Of a stretch of DNA of 64,000 bases, positions 13,601 through 28,600 are shown piece by piece. Each line of letters starts with the position of its first letter. The first letter of the stretch is position 1. Source of the DNA: Anas platyrhynchos (Eukaryota > Chordata > Aves > Anseriformes > Anatidae); the NCBI RefSeq assembly GCF_047663525.1, contig NC_092605.1, forward strand, positions 3,720,001 to 3,784,000. Direction: 5' to 3'. The notes beneath the pieces were generated by a model, which did not search any database, was not told where the DNA came from, and was given only the letters and a program-made list of their open reading frames with translations. The position numbers and the translations under genes are program-made.

Positions 13601-16600
13601 TGAACATTGCCAAAAAGAGTAACTTAGATAAAATACTAATGAACTTTGTGTTGATGGCAGTAGTGCAGTACCATAAATCCATCCACTTGTGATTTTTAGT
13701 GCCAGAGCACATCTGATTTTGCTGTATTGCATTTATGTTTGCATGGCAACTCCCTCTTTAAAAAAACAGAACCAGTGTTTTATGAACACATCAGTACGGT
13801 ACTGCCACCTCGCTTTACAGGTAGCAGGATAGCAGTGTGGTGTAACAGTACTTCATTAGCAGTGTTAGAAACTAGACCAATGAGTTAGGCTATTCAGTGT
13901 TTCTTCTCACGAGGAAAAAAAGAGAGAGCTTATTTTTATTCTACTATTATTTTAGATTAAATAATGGAATTTCTTAAAAATTATAATTTTTTGTAAAATA
14001 TAAGTGACATTGTAGGTGGCATCTGCAAAGTACATGAGAACATTGCTTCCCTGTTGCATCTTCCCCTTAAATGCAACACAGGCTGCTTCAGCTGCTTACC
14101 TAAAGCAAGGTGGCAGTGGGGAGTGCTGGGGAGAGGGGAGTGCAGGTGCCTACAAGACACAGCCGCAGTGAACAGGGACGAGCTGTACCAGTGCGCGTTA
14201 ATCACTCTGTGCACACTTTTCTGCCCACAGGAGAAGTTAGGGAATTTGAATACGGATATGTGAAGTCTCCACGTTGAATATTAAAACTGTAAATTCAACA
14301 GTAGAGAATTGTTACGGTTATCTAATTAATGAAATGGTCAGAAATCACAGGCAGGAGTGGTATGAGTTACTGCTCATTAGTGACTAAATGATTAGTCTGT
14401 GGTTTTCATGGATTGTAAAGTGAAGGCAGATACTGTTCAAGCAAGTCACTGAATCAGAGACATTTCAGTTTTCCTGTTTGTTGCAGAAGGTTCATTATGC
14501 TTGATTGTTTGTTTGCGTTTTTTTTAGTAATGCAATTATTTCTTCTGATATTTGGGCAATGAATTTTACCATCTGATTGTGTCTGGGGAAAGTGAAAAAG
14601 TACAGCTTGTAAAAATGATCAGATAGTTATAAATGATGGTAAAAACTTACACTGCCTTGCATTTTGTAGCAGGACATTTTGCTCTGAAAAACTCAATGGC
14701 TGGCTCATTATTAAAAAATAACATGCAAGACCTTAAAATAGCATAGTCCTCTTTTTGTTAAAAAGGGACATGATATGTGTTAGCAAGAATTACATTCCTA
14801 AGAGTAATGAACTTGTGGAGTAAAGTTTTTGAGGCAGTTATATTTCAAGATGACAAAGTATGGGTATTAATGGGCCAAGTTTTTGTAAGTATATTTCTCA
14901 GTAATGCTTATAAAGTCATCAGAGCTGCAGCGATAATTCTGTGTTGATGAAAAGAAAAATAAATTATCAATTTGTTTCTTGCCTTTCAAAAATAAGCGTT
15001 GAAAATGCATGTCTCGAAATGACCATTTGTCAAATGAAAACAAGAGGCAGTTCTGTATCCCAGATAGTCATAAATTAACATCAGTATCGTTTGACACATT
15101 AATAGCTTGAACATGCTACAACCAGCTAGCTAATAGCTGGCGTATGATATGCAGCCCCTGTAAATTGCAGCGCCCTCACTGACATCAGTGAGTTCGAACT
15201 CTGCAGTCCTGGAAGTGACCCAGTGTACGGTACTGGGCATTCATCATGCTTCATCTTCAGTGTGTATTTCTGAAGCGCTGGTTGTAAAACATTGGCTAAA
15301 GTAAAAAATATGCATATTTTTTAAATTTTAACTACAGTTCTTTAAGAAGAAAAGCTGCATCTAGTTTTGCTCTTTTTAGGGTATTTTTTTCCATTTTTGT
15401 TTCCTGTTTTATCGTCGTGGAACTACGTGATAACAAACTTAAATACAGCACATACATTAAAAGTAAATTCACTATTTAAGGAATCTGCCATGAAACACTG
15501 ACTTCCACTGAACTACAAGTCATCGCTCTGCAGATATCCTCAGGGACCTTTTAGGCATCACTGCAAAACAAATCAAAATCGAAACCAGGCTCATTTGGGG
15601 GGATAATTTTATTTGTTCCTGAACTTTTTCTGTGTGATGGTATTGAGTATGTGTTTATCTCCTCTATAATTTGCAATGAAAATGAAACACAACCTAAGGC
15701 CCCTACTGTCAGAGAATGTGAACGGGTGCCTCTGCTTCCTGATTTTGGTGAACTACTGAAGTTATTGAGTAAATCCAGCACTTGAAATAGATGTGACTTT
15801 AAAAAGCTAATGCCAGTAAATATTATTGACAGTGTTTTATGGTCTTCGGGTATAGCTACTTCGGTGTAATTATGTAAAACTACATTTATCTGTTCAGAAA
15901 ATACAGACCTAAATGAGATATTTTATAAGAGATGGATATTTTATGAGAAATGGCATCATAGAGGAGTCGTGACATGGAGACAAATAGGAGCAGGGAGCAC
16001 GGTTGCTTATAAATATGTAACTGCCTTTGTGATTTCCTCGCTGGGGCAGACAGTGACATTGTCATTCAGTGAGCTAAATTTACTGCTGTCAGGAAGGGAT
16101 TCAATCTTTTTCCATAGAAGAATTGCTCCCAATTATGTGTGCCCACATCAATAGTTTTAGCCAGTGATGAGGTTGAAATCGGTCAGTTCCTGTAATCCTT
16201 GCCAAAGTAAATCTCAAAAGCAAATTATTGGATTTTAGGGGTACTGGGCTTCAACATGACTTACAGAAAAGTTACACATTGAATAAAACTCCATAGAACA
16301 AGTTCAGAATAGGTGGTTTTTTTTTTTTAGTTTGGACCAAATTTTGCTTAAGAAAAATGAGAGTTAAAGTGGACCAGGCGACAATACTTGCTAAAGGATG
16401 CTGTTGTAATAAATTGGAGACTAGCCGGCAGTTCTGATGATGGCAATTTAAGGAGATTAGAATTTCAAGTTGGAGAGTAGGCTTCGTGCCAGATTTTCCT
16501 GTTTTTAAGAGAAAAAAATAGCTTATTCTTGCAGTCCTTACTGCAGTTATACTTCTGCCTATTCATTAACTATGAAAACTAGATTTAAACCATCCAATTA

Positions 16601-19600
16601 ATGATGTATATATATGTTTTCTAGGCACAGAAAGCACTTGTCATCTTACAAATTTCTCAATAACTGCAAGTTGCATAGTTTGACTACATTTCAGGGATGA
16701 GCAAAGATACAAAGAAAACTTGAAAGTTCCAGTGAAATATCAATATTTGCATGAAAAAATGAGCATATGTTGTTGCATATATGCATCTAAGCTTGGGGAT
16801 TCTCCTAGACACATACTGATTTTTTTCCTTTTTTTTTAGAGCTAGATGACATTGAATGAATCAATGTAGTAGTCAGAAAATCAGATATAAATCTAATACA
16901 ATTTCAAATTCTAATGTATAAAGATATTTTTGTCATGCTATTCGTGTCATAGCCTGCCTATCCCACTAGGCTGTTACCTTTTAATGTCCAAATATTGGCA
17001 AGAGATTTAAGGTTATTGGGCTGGCTGTTGGCATTGCTGGCAGGGCAGCGGAGATGGGGAGGCGGAGAAGGAAGAGTAATGCTTTCAGGCAGAGATATTG
17101 ATTCAAATAAGGATTTAACAGAAGAGGAAATTTGATTTATAATAGAAATTGTCATTTCAATAAATTACATTCACGTGCTGTATATTGAACGGTGTAATCT
17201 TTCTGCCTTAAGTTTGGGTGTTGACAGGTATGGGTGTCTCATGACTTAGCACACAGGCTGATAATCATGTTTGCTCCCATATTACCTGCCTGTAATTCAT
17301 TTAGAAGTGTTCTGCTGTTTTAGAAGAAAATCTTTCAGCTATTACCCATTTCATTTCCCTGCTGATGAGTGGCTGACTATCTGGATCTAACATAACAAGT
17401 AAGGATAACACAGAGATCTCTCACCCATAGCCTAAGAGGGGATGGAAAAATTGCTTCCAGAGAAAGCCAGAGCCATTTTCAAGCTTACTGGCTTAGAATA
17501 CTGAATTTTCTATACAGGCTGCTTCAGCACTTTCACCTCTGACAACTTGTCTTTACTTCAGAGTCGATCTGTTATTTAACAGTTTCCACAGGAAATTTCC
17601 TGTCTTGTTTGTGCTGGTGTTTAAAATGCAAATTACCAGCGTTATTACCATCTGCTGACCACAAACTCCTTGTATAGTAAAGTAATCCTACGTAGCAATC
17701 CTTGCTATTTAAAAGAAAAAAAAAAAAAGCAGTTCCCTTTTCTCCTCTCAGTGACAGCAAACAAACCATCACAAGAGAGAATCATATATTATGGAACAAA
17801 GCCAAGGCAAACAAGCGCACAGTTGACCCTGGAGTCGTAGCAGGAGCTGGCCAGAGTGAATTTAATCAATGAATTCGGCTGTGTCTGGCTTTTTACTATT
17901 TATAGCCAAACCAGGTTAGCTCTGGGGATTGTCCATAAGAGTTAACTTCAGGATTAGCTACATCTGAATGAGAATGAAGTCAGCAATTTAGCCTGAAGAA
18001 AAAGGAAAAAGAAGAAAAATGGGAAAGGAGCTTGTATTGGGAGGGTTGAATTATTTTTTTCTTACCATCAACTCATACCCAATCTTAATGTTCTGGCTTC
18101 GGCTACAGGGAAAAGAGAAGTCACCAGCAAAGTATGTGCTAGGACATGTCATTGCAGGCCATGAAGGAAACAAAGGAGAGAAATTTAAATGTACCAGCAC
18201 TTGTTTTGTTGCAGTGTCCTGAGTGATCTCTCTTAGGATCATCTGCCAGGGCCTTTTTTTTTTTTTTTTTTTTTTTGACATTTTTCCACAAAAGGAACAA
18301 CTTGACAGTTGTAAAAATGACCCAATTAAAGCCTCTCTTCCACTTTTTGTCATTCTGTAGGTGAATTAATCTAAATAATGTTCTTCATGCGTTTTTATTC
18401 CTCTGAGAAATTGGAAGTGTGTAAATGTTAGTCTGTTTTAAAGAAGCTGTCACCGAAAAAAAAAAAAAAAGAAAACCAGCCATAAAAGACACTTCAGCCT
18501 GAACGTTGCCCTGTTTTTCATTTGATTGTGTATTTCAATCTCCGTTAATTATCTGGCTTCCAAATGCAAAGCATGTCCAATTCTTTCCAATATAATATTT
18601 AATATTCTGCCTTTCTTCATCATCTTAAGGACACAGATTGTTCTCACCATTCATTTTCTGCACATTTGCAAATACAGTTGCACAGATTGGGAGCCTTATG
18701 CTTCTTTCCGTGGCCTTTAATCTCTTCCCTTAAAACTTCTAAATTTCTCTAGTCTCTTTGATCACAAACGCAATAAACCCATCCTCCCTACAGGTTTTAA
18801 GAGAATCCCAGATTATGTGGCTAGGAGAGGCAATAAGAGAATTAGAGCTAAGAAAGAAATCAGTCTTGTTCTCTAATGACTTCTTATTTTCTAGTGCAGA
18901 TAGCATGAGAAGATTACATCTCTGTCTGCAAATCTTACGAGGACAATCTAAGAAGGGGAGAAGTGTAAATGATTAGACAAAAACTTCTGCTAGCACAGAG
19001 AAGTGAGAATGTCATTCAGCAAACTTTTGGAATGGAGGAAGTGGTCAGAGAGTGCCTAAGTAGCAAATAAGGCATAGCTGAAACAGCTAAAAATTCATCC
19101 TGATTTCGACAGATTGGCAATGGCATCTGCCATCTGCACTTCTAGCAAAGCATTTTAAAGAGAGAGAAAGACTGCAAAATTACATTAGTTAGAGGTGCAG
19201 TATGTAGATCAAGCCTGTGATAGAGCAGGGTGCATCTTCAGGTGAGTTATTGGGAAAGAGTCCACATTTAGATCCTTGCAAACACGCAAAGTTATGTATC
19301 TGCTTAACGGTATTAGGCTTATATTTAAACCAGGTGCTGATTCAGGGCTTAAGTTGACCTGGAGATGCCCATTTAAGAGAAATTTCTGTTATTTTACTTA
19401 AAGCTCAGAGTATATAGTGAAATGCATTTTGTTCCAGAAATAGTTCAACTGATTTTGTCAAGGTGCTGCACTGTATACCTGGATTTTCTTGGAGGGGTGA
19501 GAAGGGGGAAGAGAAAGCAAAGAAGCTTATCAAAACCCAACTTATATTATATACATAAGATGTTAAAGTTATCAAAAAAAATTCCAATACTAAGAAAGAA

Positions 19601-22600
19601 CGTTACAGGGAGAGGACCTTTGAGTTCAATTGTTTTTCAAATAATCAACATAATTTTTTTTGCAAAACAAGGATTGGGGAACAAAGTAAGTATACACATA
19701 GAAACAGTCCAGAGTTTCCCTTCATTCTGTTCTTCTGCAGTTTCAGATGTTAACATTTTATATCCAGTCCAGTAAGCATTCAGTGTTGCCTTTTATATTC
19801 CAGTAGAGAAAGGTGAAGTCAATTTCACTCCAAGATAAATTCAAGTTGTAGTCAAACTAGCTTTTCATTTATTTGAATTATGTTTTCCTGAGCAATGTTC
19901 TTCTTACCAGCTGGTACACTAGTTCACTGCACTCCATTGCTCACTTTGAATGCTTTATATGGGAGGCTACGTTTCTTTCAGAAATACTGAAGTAGCATTC
20001 TGGTTATTGAATAGCTGTTGGCATTTTGTATACTTAACTGTTTCTGTAAGGTGAAATGAAATGAACAGTGTTCACTACATGTATTTAAAAAACAAACAAA
20101 CAATATTTATGCTTCCTGGAAATGTTAGCTGTAGAACATTGTGCCCCAAAGGAAAAAAAAAAAAACATTATTAGCTTGTTACTGATCCTGACAGTGCATG
20201 CACAACTTCCCTGAATTTTATGGCACCAGTTCATGATAGCCTTTTATTTCCAAGTTCCAAAATCACGAGTGAACATTTATTGCAGACAAAGCCTAAGTCC
20301 CATGGGTCACTAAGATACCTAAATGATTAAATTATGGATAGAGTCACAGAAATATACTGTGCTGTAAAGTGAGTATTTTCCATATATGCCCATCATTTGC
20401 CTTGCATAGAACAAGGGACTTGGTGTTCAAGGCCAGATCCTAAAGAAATAATAAGAACACATTACTTACATATGATCTTGATAGCATCCATTTTCTTTCC
20501 TTTGCCTGCTTGCATACACTGGCACCAGCCCTAGGCTAGAGAATGTGACTGTGTCCCACAGGCAGGTTAGTGTTTCATTGCGCGAGTTATCAAAAATGCC
20601 TTTTAACCCTCATTCCAGGTGTGTTTTATAAGTACGTTGTTCTGTTAGTATCATGTTTCTTTAACTCTTGCAGATTTTTGACAATGAAGCTAAAGATCTG
20701 GAACGAGAAGTCTGCTTTATTGATATTGCCAGTGATGAAATTCCTGAGCGCTATTACAAAGAATCAGAGGTAAGAGACAACTTGATTGTGAAATGATGAA
20801 GGGAATGTAAGAGGCTGCAGTAAAGCCTTGATAGGAATCAAAACAATTTTACTTTGATATGAAATTATGGTGGTCACTAGAATTTTAAAAGCTTTTGATT
20901 AAATGGGAAGCTGATAGCAACCTCTCTATCTAGATTGCTTGGCACTTTCTTTTACAGATGACTCCAACTTTTTGAATTGCTTTTATATCCTTATCAGTTT
21001 GTGTCCTTTTCATTCAAAATACAAAAGATTTTTCTTTGAATTGGGAAGCTCGTTTAATTGTTTGCAGATCTGAGCAGTTTTAAACATTACTGGTTTCTTT
21101 ATCCACATCCCACCCCAAGAAAGAAGATGTGAAGTGTCTAAGCCTGAGGCAAAGGACAAATATGCTGCAGTGAGAATAGGGCTGATGCGCAGTTGCTCAG
21201 GGGCAACCATGACGTGAGACCAAGAGGGACTGAAGCATACTACCTAATGTAATAAATCTGCTAAAAAGTATCAATGGCAAGCAGACGCATTCGCTGTTCT
21301 AAAATTTCCCTGAAAATTGCTCCCATGTATATTTGATTGTTTGTCTGTTTCTTTGGGGTCAATGCAATTAACTATTCTGAACTCAGTAACAACCATGCAA
21401 ACGAAGATGTGGTCTTAATGTTTTGACATCAGACGTAAAAAACGATGGTTCAGAATGAGTAACTAGAGAGAAGTGATCAGATCTATGCTTGCATTTCATT
21501 TTGGAGATATGATTTGCCTCTGGAGCCAAGTATATATTCATAGCTGGCAATGAGTATGGCAGCTGTTTGACTATACAAAGTGAGACTACACAGTCATTTT
21601 TAGGATAGAAAATTAAGACTTGCCAATGAATATATTTTTATACCATAGGAGACATGCTTTTCAGACTTAAGAAGTCAGGTGCTTGTTGTCTTCTATTTAT
21701 AGATCCTATTTGAAATTTTATGTCCCGGTCATAAAATAAAATTGGGTCTACGGTAGAATGAAAAGTAATTTTATTAGTTTCCTTGTGTAATAAAACCAGT
21801 CTGTTACATACCAAAAATTATGTAACACCTCATGAAGCAGCTTATTGGTCCCATCACCTTATCTGAACTCCATGATTGTCCGGTTCCATTTAGGAATGAT
21901 TGCTGTTATTGAACGTATCAGTATTTGACCATGTTTTAAAGAAATCATGGAAGATTTTTCATTTTAGTGTGTGCACTTCCACAAATTGTAAACATGATGG
22001 TAACATCTAGTCTTTCAGCTTTCCCATTTTTTGGAGCTAACTATTAAACATAATTTTCATATGATTAATCTCATGATATACAAAACCAGCTTCATCTTAG
22101 GTGAGAAAAGAGTTTGAATCCGTGTTGTATTTCAAAGACAAATCTAGAGACCTTATTCAAAGCAAAATGGAATCTTTTTTATGGTTTTAAACAACAAAAA
22201 TAGACCAGCATCTGTTGTTTTTTCTGTACCGATGGATGACTTATATGTTGGCTTCCAAATTCTGTTTCAGAATTCCTACAAAATGAGAACACCTTAGCAT
22301 TTAACTGTGCACATACTGTAATTGATAATTGAATTAATAATAGCTGAATTCAGTGAATTCCAAAGTTTACAAACTCTGTATTTTATGCTAACATATGATG
22401 AACATGAAGCCAAGTTCCCATTCCTGCTGAGGTCTCTTACATAATTTAGGAACTATAAAAATATTTTTAATGTTTGTAAATGTAATTTCTGTCTGTTTTC
22501 AATCATAACAGTATTAAAAAAGTAACTATATATAAACGAGAAATGGTCTGTGTTTTCTAAATAACAGTTTCAGATATAATTAAAAGGTATTTTAATTACA

Positions 22601-25600
22601 CTAATAACAATAATTTAGCTGGTTTTACATCACTTAATCTGAATTGATACTAAGGTTAAAGATTAAAAGTGAAGTACAATCCTCAGGATTAAGAAATAGA
22701 TCCGACTGGATAAGTGTTCTGACTCTGATCCAGAAAGAGCAATGAGAATGATTTAAATTCAGGCATGTCAGTAATCTCTTCATTTCAATGGCTCTTTCAC
22801 ATGCTTAAAATTAAACAAGTTCTGTATCAGGGTCAGCATACTTACAGAAATAATCCTTAAATTTCTTTTATATCCTGATTAAAATGCGTCCCTCTTCAAT
22901 TTAAAATATACTTGTTTTTAATGGCAACTTTCATTGTCTAACAGTATTACTCGTATATTGGAGAAGTAGCTTAAATAATTTAAACCTTTTGTACACTACT
23001 TAACCTGCTTGGGTTTTGTTAATAAGCCTACATATAGAGGTGGCTTTCTGATATGATCAAGCAGTACTAATTACACAGTTGCAATTAAGCTAGTATTTGT
23101 GATTTCAGTTATTTTTAGCTTTAAAGCGTTCACTTGTCCTTGGTAAGCTGTTTGTGTCAAAATCTTAAATTTTTCATTCCTTTCTACATTTTGACTGCAA
23201 CCTTTCTTTGCACTTGTGCATCAAATTATTCACTGATTAACTTCACAACTAACTTCAGCAGTTTTAGCGTTTTATTTATATAATCAAATGATATGGTTGT
23301 GTATATATTGCACAGATATCATTAATAGAAGCAATAATATTGGAGTTACCACTGAAGGCTTCATGAGATATCCAAGGGACCCAAAGCATCAGACATTGAA
23401 AAGTCAAAATGTAGTTAGCTGGAGGCTTAAGAAGGGTTGTCATTGCATTAAGGAACATTTTGAAGGAACCTCTGCCAATAATACTGAGTGATCTCGACCA
23501 GAATCACTTAAGTGATTTGAACACCCTTAAGAGTGGAGGGCTTATCTGTCAGTGCATGCACAAAGGACTTAAATCACAATGTGGATAATGATTCAGAAGA
23601 CAGTTTTGTAAGCTATTACAGACATGTACAGAGTCCAGCTCTGTCCTCTATGGAAGCATTTTTAGAAGACTGCAGGAGGTGTAACTGCAGGAATTCTGGA
23701 TATCCCAAAGCAGATAATGCTTGTTAATTTTAACTTAATGACCATCTATGAACCTCATTGGTAAGTGACCCCCAGAGTCCTTACCACTGCTCCTACACCA
23801 TAAATGTAGCTTTTTTATAAACATGGACCTAAAACCCCTTAATGTTTTAAGATGTTTAAAAGTAGGGTTCTAAAGTGACAAAGCTTAAATCTAGATCTAA
23901 GCTAATAGGTGTGCCTGTTTTTCTATAAAAAGTCATACATTTCCAAATCTGAATGAACGTGTTACATTGAAAATAGAATTATATCTTTATAAAGAAAGTA
24001 CAATCCTACAGGTAAGAGGATCTGTCTTATTTCCTTGTGACTTTACTATCAATGAGTAAGTATCGCCAGCCATCACATATTCCCCATATAGGCATGTATA
24101 TTTATCTAAATTATAGAAAAGAACAAAACTGAGCTGTGCTGAAGGGTGAGGGCCTCAAGTGAATCATTCACTGAAATGAAACATTTACTGTAGATATGAG
24201 ATACTGAGCAAAATGTTCTTTGCCGCTATATTCAAGTTCTCAGAATTAGCAGTGCTTCATTTCCTGTTTATAACAAAGCAGTTGAGTTGGACACATGGAA
24301 TAAACTTTTTAAGCTACCTCCAAATAGAAAGATTTTGTGCAGCTGCTGCAGTTTCCTTCTTCAATTGCTGCCTTTTTTTGACTTTATCACAGCTGCACTG
24401 TAGTAGGTCCGGCTTTCTACTGTCCAGGTTGAATCTGTCACATTCTGAATCCATCACATGCCTTATCCAGAAAACTCTGATGGTTGAAATAATGCAGCTG
24501 CCTCAGCTCCCACAGTGAGTGCATGTAGCTTTCAGTACCATAGTTCAGTACAGGACATAAAAACAAATGAAAATACCCTTTTACTTACTAAAGTCAGCTG
24601 TGAGCTCACATAAAGGCTGACTGGATTATCATAATTTAACACCTCAGAACTGTCCCTGTATTTATAATTCTTTAAGTATTTAGCTGGCTCTTCCAGAAAA
24701 CACATTTTTTATGGAAATTCAAAAAGAGAAAAAAAATGTGTTTTAAAAATTACTCCAAATAAATCTCTATAGTAGCGTCTTAACATCAACAAAGCTTTCC
24801 AGAGCACTAGGCTAAGTAAGCTAAAATCCAAAACCTAGCAACTAGAGTTGACGGTGAAATGCCAGATCCCATGTATTAAAACCATGAAGGATTGGTTCTG
24901 AAATTCAAGATCAAACAAATTGGTTTTCAGCTTAAACAGGGAAGAAAAAAAAAAAAAAAAAAGCATACTGGTGGAATATATTTCAATAGGAGTCTGAAAA
25001 AAATGAATCCATGCATGAGAAGGAAGGCTGGAAGAATCTTTTTCTGGGGGCATTTGGATACCATCCAGTAAGAGAATAGGATGTATGGCGTAAGCACAAT
25101 GCACTTTCACCTGTGGAGACCATATGCAGCTTGAGGATCTTTTCAGTGCTAAAATGACCATACAAACAGCAAGTCATTTTTGAGACAGACCAGTCATGAG
25201 ATGAGCAAGGTGTCTCATACACCTTCCACCTTACAGACAAAGGGAGGGCGGTCCTATTAGCAGCAGAATAGTATGGAATCTTCAAATCATGCCTGATACC
25301 ATGGCATAGTTAAGGGAAAGTATACATATTAAGATTTGGAAGTTACATTCCTATAAGCAACAAAAGTGTTTAATTATTTCACTTCAAGTGAAAAATAACA
25401 TTTCAGAATTAAATCTGAAAAGGCCTTACAACAAGCCAGTGCTGAATTTTCACATCAGTGCTTGCCTCCTGGAGCAGGGGTTACAGTTCCACATCTGATG
25501 ACAATGATGTCTGCAGTCCGTGGGGTACACTAAGTAAATAAATGCTAAATACAAAATAATGGGATCTCCGACTGTAAGTGTGCTGACTTGGGATCTGACA

Positions 25601-28600
25601 GATGTGACCTAAGTAAGAAACACGGGGAGAGTGCCATGTTTGGAACCGTACCCATCCCACTGCGGCTTTTACTTAATTTTGCTGTAGTTTTATATTTTAT
25701 TCTCAAATAAGCCCAGCTCACAGGTAATGATGTTTCTGCTATGTTAGCAGAAGTGCTATTTTTAAATCACTCTGCACCTGGCAATAATGTATTACAAATA
25801 CAGAGTAGGTTTTACTCCTCTTTAGCAAAAGGATTTGCCAGATGGGCTTTCCTAATAAATTGGGTCTGATAAAAGCACAGGAAGGTTATTTAAACAAAAA
25901 AGATTTTTGCTATGCCATTACATTTAAAACAGATTGAGGATTTTGCCAGTAGACAAATTAAGAGGAAAATAGTGAACAGAGGCAGTGTTCTTTGGATGAT
26001 GGGTTCTATAGAAAGGAAGGCATGGGTGGCAAAAATAAGGTACACATAAAATAGATGACCTAAATAATAACATGAATACGGTTTCAGATGTAGGATCAGC
26101 TTGCCTGGTTTCCAGTCACTGATAGAAGTTTTTCAGGCTTCTGTTTGCCATGATTCATGGCCTAGAGAGTATGCTTCTTTATTTCAGCCTGGTGCCTCTG
26201 GCATGTGTTAGGCAAATTGCTGTACCTTTCACAGGCAAAAAAAAAGGAAAATCCTTGATCTGGTATGGGGACTGCTCAGCGCTTGCTCCAGGACCTGGAG
26301 AGATGTGGGCATGATGCAGGAATCTAATTTGTCCTACCTGACTAATCTAATCAGCTGCAACATGAAGGTCAGGAGGAGGAGCAGTGCTGTGTACTGGTAC
26401 TTTTTTCTACTTACATTTAATAAAAAAATATCATCACTGCTTCATTTTTTTTTAGAAGAACCTGATGTGCCTAATTGCAGAAAGGGTTCTGTGCTGTGAA
26501 TCTTAATCTGAGATTTCAAAGCAGTGAGTTAGGCATTTAAAATCCTTCTGGGTTGTGGCATTCACATCAATGTTCTCATTGATTTCAATGGGATCAGATG
26601 CTGAAGAGTATAACATTAGCAGTCCTGGTCACACCAAAGGTCTTTCTGGCTTGGGATGCTCCCTGTGGCTGTGACGAACAGCAGAGGCCAAATAAAGGTT
26701 TAAATATAAGGAAACACATGGAAATTCTTCCTCTAAATACTTTCTCACATAAACCATAGCACAAGCAACTCCTGAGCAAGAATTAGCATCTTTCTAAAAT
26801 AATCTGAGACTGTAAGTACCTAATTTTTTTTAGCATCTGGGTAAAACAGCCAGTGATATTAATTTTACTTAGGGCAACTCACCGCTGTAAAACATTTATG
26901 CCCTTTGAATTGATGACGAAGAGATTAAACTCTCATGTTCACTTTGCTTAATGTGGCTGTGTGTCTCACATTGCACTTCTCAGCTTATACACAGCCTTCA
27001 CATACTGCTCCCAGTGAACCAGGTTTTAACTCACCCAGGCAAGCACACAGTAACGTCTTTAACACACTGAACTTTCATACAGCAGTCTGGAAATCTGTTT
27101 CTCGGATTCTTTTCTTTCTCCTGGCTTCCATTCATCAGTCTACAATTTTGTAGTACCAATATGTTAACGTTTTCAGAAAGGCAGGCAGTCCCATTAAAGC
27201 TATTAGATACAAGTTGCCTATACTGTCCATCATTGCCTGGCTCTTTGCTTGAAGCTGTCCAGCCAATTTGTGACTACACAGCATGTCCTTCAAGAAAAAT
27301 GGACGTGATTAAGGGAAGTAAAAGTGCCATCTCTGGGCACTCTTAAAAGCGTTTGGAACTAGGAGTGATGTCATGGGTGAACTGCATTACAGTAAATGGA
27401 TTGTTTGGGGGCCACCAATTTAAAAAGGATTTCCATTATGAATCCACTTGTCTTCTGGGTTTACCTTATTAAATTAATTAATAAATAAGCAAACAAACTA
27501 AAACCAAGGGTTGTTGCGGTTTGAACAAGACACAAGTCTTATCTATGACTGAGCAGTCCTGCAGCGTAGCTGTTCATTATTTAATTTTTATTTAAGGATT
27601 TTGAAAGTTTGGTAGCAACTCAAATTCATTACATTAATCTCTTTGGACTGTATTGAAGTTACTCCATTATGGATCTGATTATCACTGAACCGACATAAAA
27701 GTATCCCCGCATAACACTCAGTATTATTAAAGGGTGATCCAGAGTGCTTAATCAAGACAATGGCTTCATCCCACCAGTGTATGTGTATGTAAGAAACAGC
27801 AGACCATCCTTACATAAAATTACTATTTTCTTTTGATTTTCCTTTTTAGAAATACTTATTTTATACTGCAGTATTTTGCGGGAATATTTAAAATGATACT
27901 TTCTTCAATCTATTTCTTTACTTATGGAACCATCTATTAGAATTTTACATCTTAGTTCTTTTTACTTTATTATTATTATAGTGCTTGCTTCAGGCAGTAA
28001 TCAGCTATAAAACAGCTCTTTCAACCAGAAAATATCTAGATCAATCTGAGGTCAAGCTTTATTGAGTGCGAAGAATGGCAACAGCATGTGACTATGAGTT
28101 GTGATATACAGTGGTATGTTGCTATGATATATGATGATGCTGAATTGTTTTTTATGGTGATTTAACTTTGAAACTTTATTATACTGCAAGTTTAAAGTTT
28201 CTATTTAGAAAAAGAACATGTCAGCAATAAAAGCAATGACTTTCACAGAGAAGGAAGCCTGTCACCTCATTAGAACTTTGTAAATAAGCTTTAATGACAG
28301 AGCTTCAGTTTATGGAAAAAAAAAATAAAAATAAAAATAAAACAGAAGCCAAGTCAGGAGACAACTGCACACACTAGAAAAAAGGAATGGTGCTGAATGG
28401 TATGTATGGTATGGAAGATCACAATGGAAAGAAGAAATTAAAATCCCAGTAGCCTTATTGATTTGTTAGTTTTTTTTTCTGATCATCTTCCATTGAGCAC
28501 ATAATTAAAGCATACTTAGATAAATGTTTAACAGCTTTTCTAATAAAGGATGAATTTAAAAGAGCTTCCCAGATCTCAGCTTTAGGCAAGGCAACACAGG

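Larger units (their letters stand above)
10654..20673. other. PITPNC1: PITPNC1 intron (10 kb)
   Basis: AT-rich intron between the CSFLPKF exon and the FDNEAKD exon. It contains a minus-strand CR1 tail near 11742-11975 and a 23-nt poly(T) at 18254-18276. I see no gene, RNA gene or conserved-looking coding frame in it. Confidence 0.8.

Noticed and set aside
15191..15200. tRNA B-box-like AGTTCGAACT
   Set aside because: No A box, acceptor stem or cloverleaf can be built around it.
20421..20450. ttcaaggccagatcc phrase resembling CR1
   Set aside because: Only about 13 bases match and the flanks do not continue the element.
24835..25285. Two overlapping minus-strand frames of about 100 codons
   Set aside because: One is partly antisense to an 18-nt poly(A) giving poly-Phe, and neither resembles a known protein.
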